64,000 nucleotides of DNA from DATLZU01 sp051293835 (GTDB lineage Bacteria > Nitrospirota > Nitrospiria > Nitrospirales > Nitrospiraceae). The stretch is taken from NCBI GenBank assembly GCA_051293835.1, contig JBPKMA010000008.1, positions 1 to 64,000 of the forward strand, read 5' to 3'. The notes below the pieces were generated by a model. The model saw only the letters and a list, made by a program, of their open reading frames with translations, searched no databases and was not told the DNA's origin. Positions 62,451 through 64,000 of the stretch are shown here, in pieces (positions within the stretch are counted from its first letter, which is position 1; each line of letters begins with the position of its first letter). A program made the translations under genes and the position numbers.

Positions 62451-63149
62451 TCACACGCCTTGCATGACAAGCTGGGGAGACGTTCGGCACGTCAGTTGTC
62501 CATCCCGCATGTGCCACACGTAGTCGGCTTCCTGAGCCGCTGCCGCGCTGTGGGTCACCAACAGGACGGTGTGGCCGAATTGCTGCGGCAAGGACCGTAA
62601 CAGAGCGATGATCTCCGCCCCGTTCTTGGAATCGAGATTGCCGGTCGGTTCATCAGCCAGTATCAAGCTCGGCCTGTTGACCAAGGCGCGGGCGATCGCC
62701 AGGCGTTGCTGTTCGCCTCCCGAGAGTTCCGCCGGCCGATGTCGTTCCCGTCCGCGCATGCCAACCAGCTCCAGCATCTCATCCACCCGCTTCCGCACCT
62801 GCGCCCCGCTTTCTCCTTTTAGCAAAAGCGGCAGCGCGACGTTCTCCGCCGCGGTCAGACCCGGGATGAGATGGAAGGCCTGAAAGATGACCCCGATAAG
62901 GTCGCGACGCAGCCTTGTCCACTCATCGCTGGTGAATCCGGAGGTCGATCGGCCGTCGATGACGATCTCTCCCGACGTGGGAAGGTCCAAGCCTCCCACG
63001 AGATTCAGCAGCGTAGTCTTGCCGCATCCGCTCGGCCCGACGAAGGCACAAAACTCTCCGCGCCCGATTTCAAGCGTGACGTCCCGCAGCGCCCAAACCT
63101 TGGCATCGCCACGACTGTACTCTTTAGAGACGTGCACCAATGTGACCAT
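62451..63149 (-). CDS. LolD-like ABC transporter ATP-binding protein
   Basis: 232 residues. Walker A GPSGCGKTT, Q-loop VIFQAFHL, signature LSGGEQQR, Walker B LILADEPTGNLDSKN and the His switch VTHS are all intact. It belongs to the MacB/LolD ATPase branch that pairs with FtsX-type permeases; the only such permease here is 58463-61090. The ATG at 63149 (MVTLVHVSKEY) starts the domain, although the frame is open 78 codons further. It is coupled to pyrD. Confidence 0.93.
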   Translation of the reverse strand: MVTLVHVSKEYSRGDAKVWALRDVTLEIGRGEFCAFVGPSGCGKTTLLNLVGGLDLPTSGEIVIDGRSTSGFTSDEWTRLRRDLIGVIFQAFHLIPGLTAAENVALPLLLKGESGAQVRKRVDEMLELVGMRGRERHRPAELSGGEQQRLAIARALVNRPSLILADEPTGNLDSKNGAEIIALLRSLPQQFGHTVLLVTHSAAAAQEADYVWHMRDGQLTCRTSPQLVMQGV

Positions 63150-63171
63150 GGGCTTGCGCACTCTCCGCCCT

Positions 63172-63201
63172 CGTATAACACAACGTCTTGCAGGGCTACA
63201 A
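63172..63201 (-). promoter_or_regulatory. Possible promoter of the ABC ATPase gene
   Basis: On the minus strand TTGTAG (63201-63196), an 18-base spacer, TATACG (63177-63172). The ATG at 63149 follows 22 bases later. Confidence 0.4.
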
Positions 63202-63203
63202 CC

Positions 63204-63232
63204 TTGACAGCACGCAGCGACTGTCTTAAAAA
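63204..63232 (+). promoter_or_regulatory. Possible promoter of comF
   Basis: TTGACA at 63204-63209, a 17-base spacer, TAAAAA at 63227-63232. It is back to back with the minus-strand promoter of the ABC ATPase gene. Confidence 0.45.
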
Positions 63233-63318
63233 AAACGGCGCGCAACCCGATGCAGATGCTCACGATCGCCACCGAACAGAACTCCGCGCAGTATTGTGTC
63301 GCCCGGACGTTCTCGGCC

Positions 63319-64000
63319 ATGGCCAGGCGCACCCTCAATGCTCTTCTGCCGGTCGAATGTACAGTTTGCCGGACGTCGCTCACCGACGATCCGATCCCGT
63401 TTTTCTGCCGACGCTGTTGGTCAGCAATTGAACCGTTCTCTGGGCCCTCCTGTCCGCGATGTCATCAGCGGTTTCCGTCCGCCGTGTCCTTGCTTCACAG
63501 TCCAGCCCATCTCTGCGGCGCCTGCCGCAAGACCAAACCGGCGTACACCGAAGCATGGTCGCTCTACCCCTATGTTCCACCGCTCCAGGAAGCCATCCGC
63601 CTGTTCAAATACGGCCGCAAAGTAACGCTCGCGGATGCGCTGGCCGACTTGCTGATCCGCGCCCTGCCGGAAATGCCGGCCGCTGATCTGGTCATGCCGG
63701 TTCCGCTCCACCCGACGCGATTGCGCGAACGGGAGTTCAACCAGTCGTTGCTCCTGGCCGATCGGCTGAGCCGACGGCTGGGTTTCCTTCTGTCCTTCGC
63801 GAACCTGGTGCGCGTCCGGTCAACGGAAGCGCAGACAGGACTGCGGCGGTCAGCGCGCCTCAAGAACCTGCGGCGGGCGTTCCTGGTGCGCCGTCCAGAA
63901 GAGGTCGCAGGCAAGCACGTGTTGCTTGTCGATGATGTGTGGACAACCGGAACGACCATCAACGAATGCGCCAAAGCGTTGAGGAAAGCCGGCTCAGGCG
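63319..64000 (+). CDS. comF: ComF family protein (amidophosphoribosyltransferase-like), 5' part
   Basis: The gene runs off the right edge. The N-terminal zinc site is visible (PVECTVCRTSL, FFCRRCW, CPRCH, LCGAC), then FKYGRKVTLADALADLL, PVPLHPTRLREREFNQSLLL and the phosphoribosyl-binding loop VLLVDDVWTTGTT. ComF proteins take part in DNA uptake or purine-related steps. The frame is open from an ATG at 63250; the ATG at 63319, just ahead of the domain, is preferred because the predicted promoter ends near 63232. Confidence 0.9.
   Translation, partial: MARRTLNALLPVECTVCRTSLTDDPIPFFCRRCWSAIEPFSGPSCPRCHQRFPSAVSLLHSPAHLCGACRKTKPAYTEAWSLYPYVPPLQEAIRLFKYGRKVTLADALADLLIRALPEMPAADLVMPVPLHPTRLREREFNQSLLLADRLSRRLGFLLSFANLVRVRSTEAQTGLRRSARLKNLRRAFLVRRPEEVAGKHVLLVDDVWTTGTTINECAKALRKAGSG

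Noticed and set aside
1..64000. CRISPR arrays, tRNA, rRNA, phage genes
   Set aside because: No regularly spaced repeats, tRNA-like cloverleaf ends, rRNA segments or phage structural genes were seen by eye on either strand.

Overview
The window is a GC-rich bacterial chromosome segment that most resembles Nitrospira (Nitrospirota), and within it a comammox-type lineage. This is inferred from content: a complete group 3b [NiFe] hydrogenase locus in the order hydB-hydG-hydD-hydA with its maturation genes, many universal stress proteins, PilZ and two-component genes, and the housekeeping run rplU-rpmA-obgE-proB-nadD-rsfS. No rRNA, tRNA, phage or CRISPR array was seen.

Layout. 1-2.0 kb: the end of a CusB/CusC-type metal efflux operon. 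2.0-17.3 kb: one long minus-strand operon. Read 5' to 3' it runs USP, broken cupredoxin, USP, DUF2934, an unknown 457-residue protein, hydB, hydG, hydD, hydA, maturation protease, hypA, hypF, hypC, hypD, hypE, a PfkB kinase and another USP. Most junctions overlap by 1-23 bases. hypB is missing here. 17.3-22.1 kb: a mixed region with a 31-residue membrane peptide, an alpha/beta hydrolase, a decayed macAB pair, a USP, a response-regulator stump and a PilZ protein.

22.1-35.7 kb: a minus-strand signalling and envelope region. It holds cysC, an M48 lipoprotein protease, an SH3 protein, a CHASE2-adenylate cyclase, a trypsin-like protease joined to a formylglycine-enzyme-like domain, a haem-binding DUF3365 protein, several secreted proteins (one with a frameshifted paralogue), and a NarL-type two-component system in an operon with three membrane proteins. 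Three copies of a GGGTGR direct-repeat motif lie only around this system. 36.0-41.7 kb: two dead sensor kinases and a dead response regulator surround two intact receiver proteins and a PilZ protein.

41.8-55.9 kb: ordinary core genes, namely mutS2, gap-pgk-tpiA-secG (with a terminator-like hairpin in the gap leader), ilvE, rplU-rpmA-obgE-proB-nadD-rsfS, a LapB-like TPR protein and bioB. rsfS has no ATG/GTG/TTG start before its conserved domain. 55.9-58.4 kb: a decayed outer-membrane protein and a dead IS4-like element with 17-bp inverted repeats. 58.4-64 kb: an FtsX-type permease and its LolD-like ATPase, a LuxR-type HTH protein, a fumarate-type (class 1A) dihydroorotate dehydrogenase, and the start of comF.

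The hydrogenase, USP and PfkB genes together suggest a hypoxia or energy-limitation module that links H2 oxidation to NAD(P)H supply. The 22-42 kb region suggests repeated gain and decay of signalling systems.
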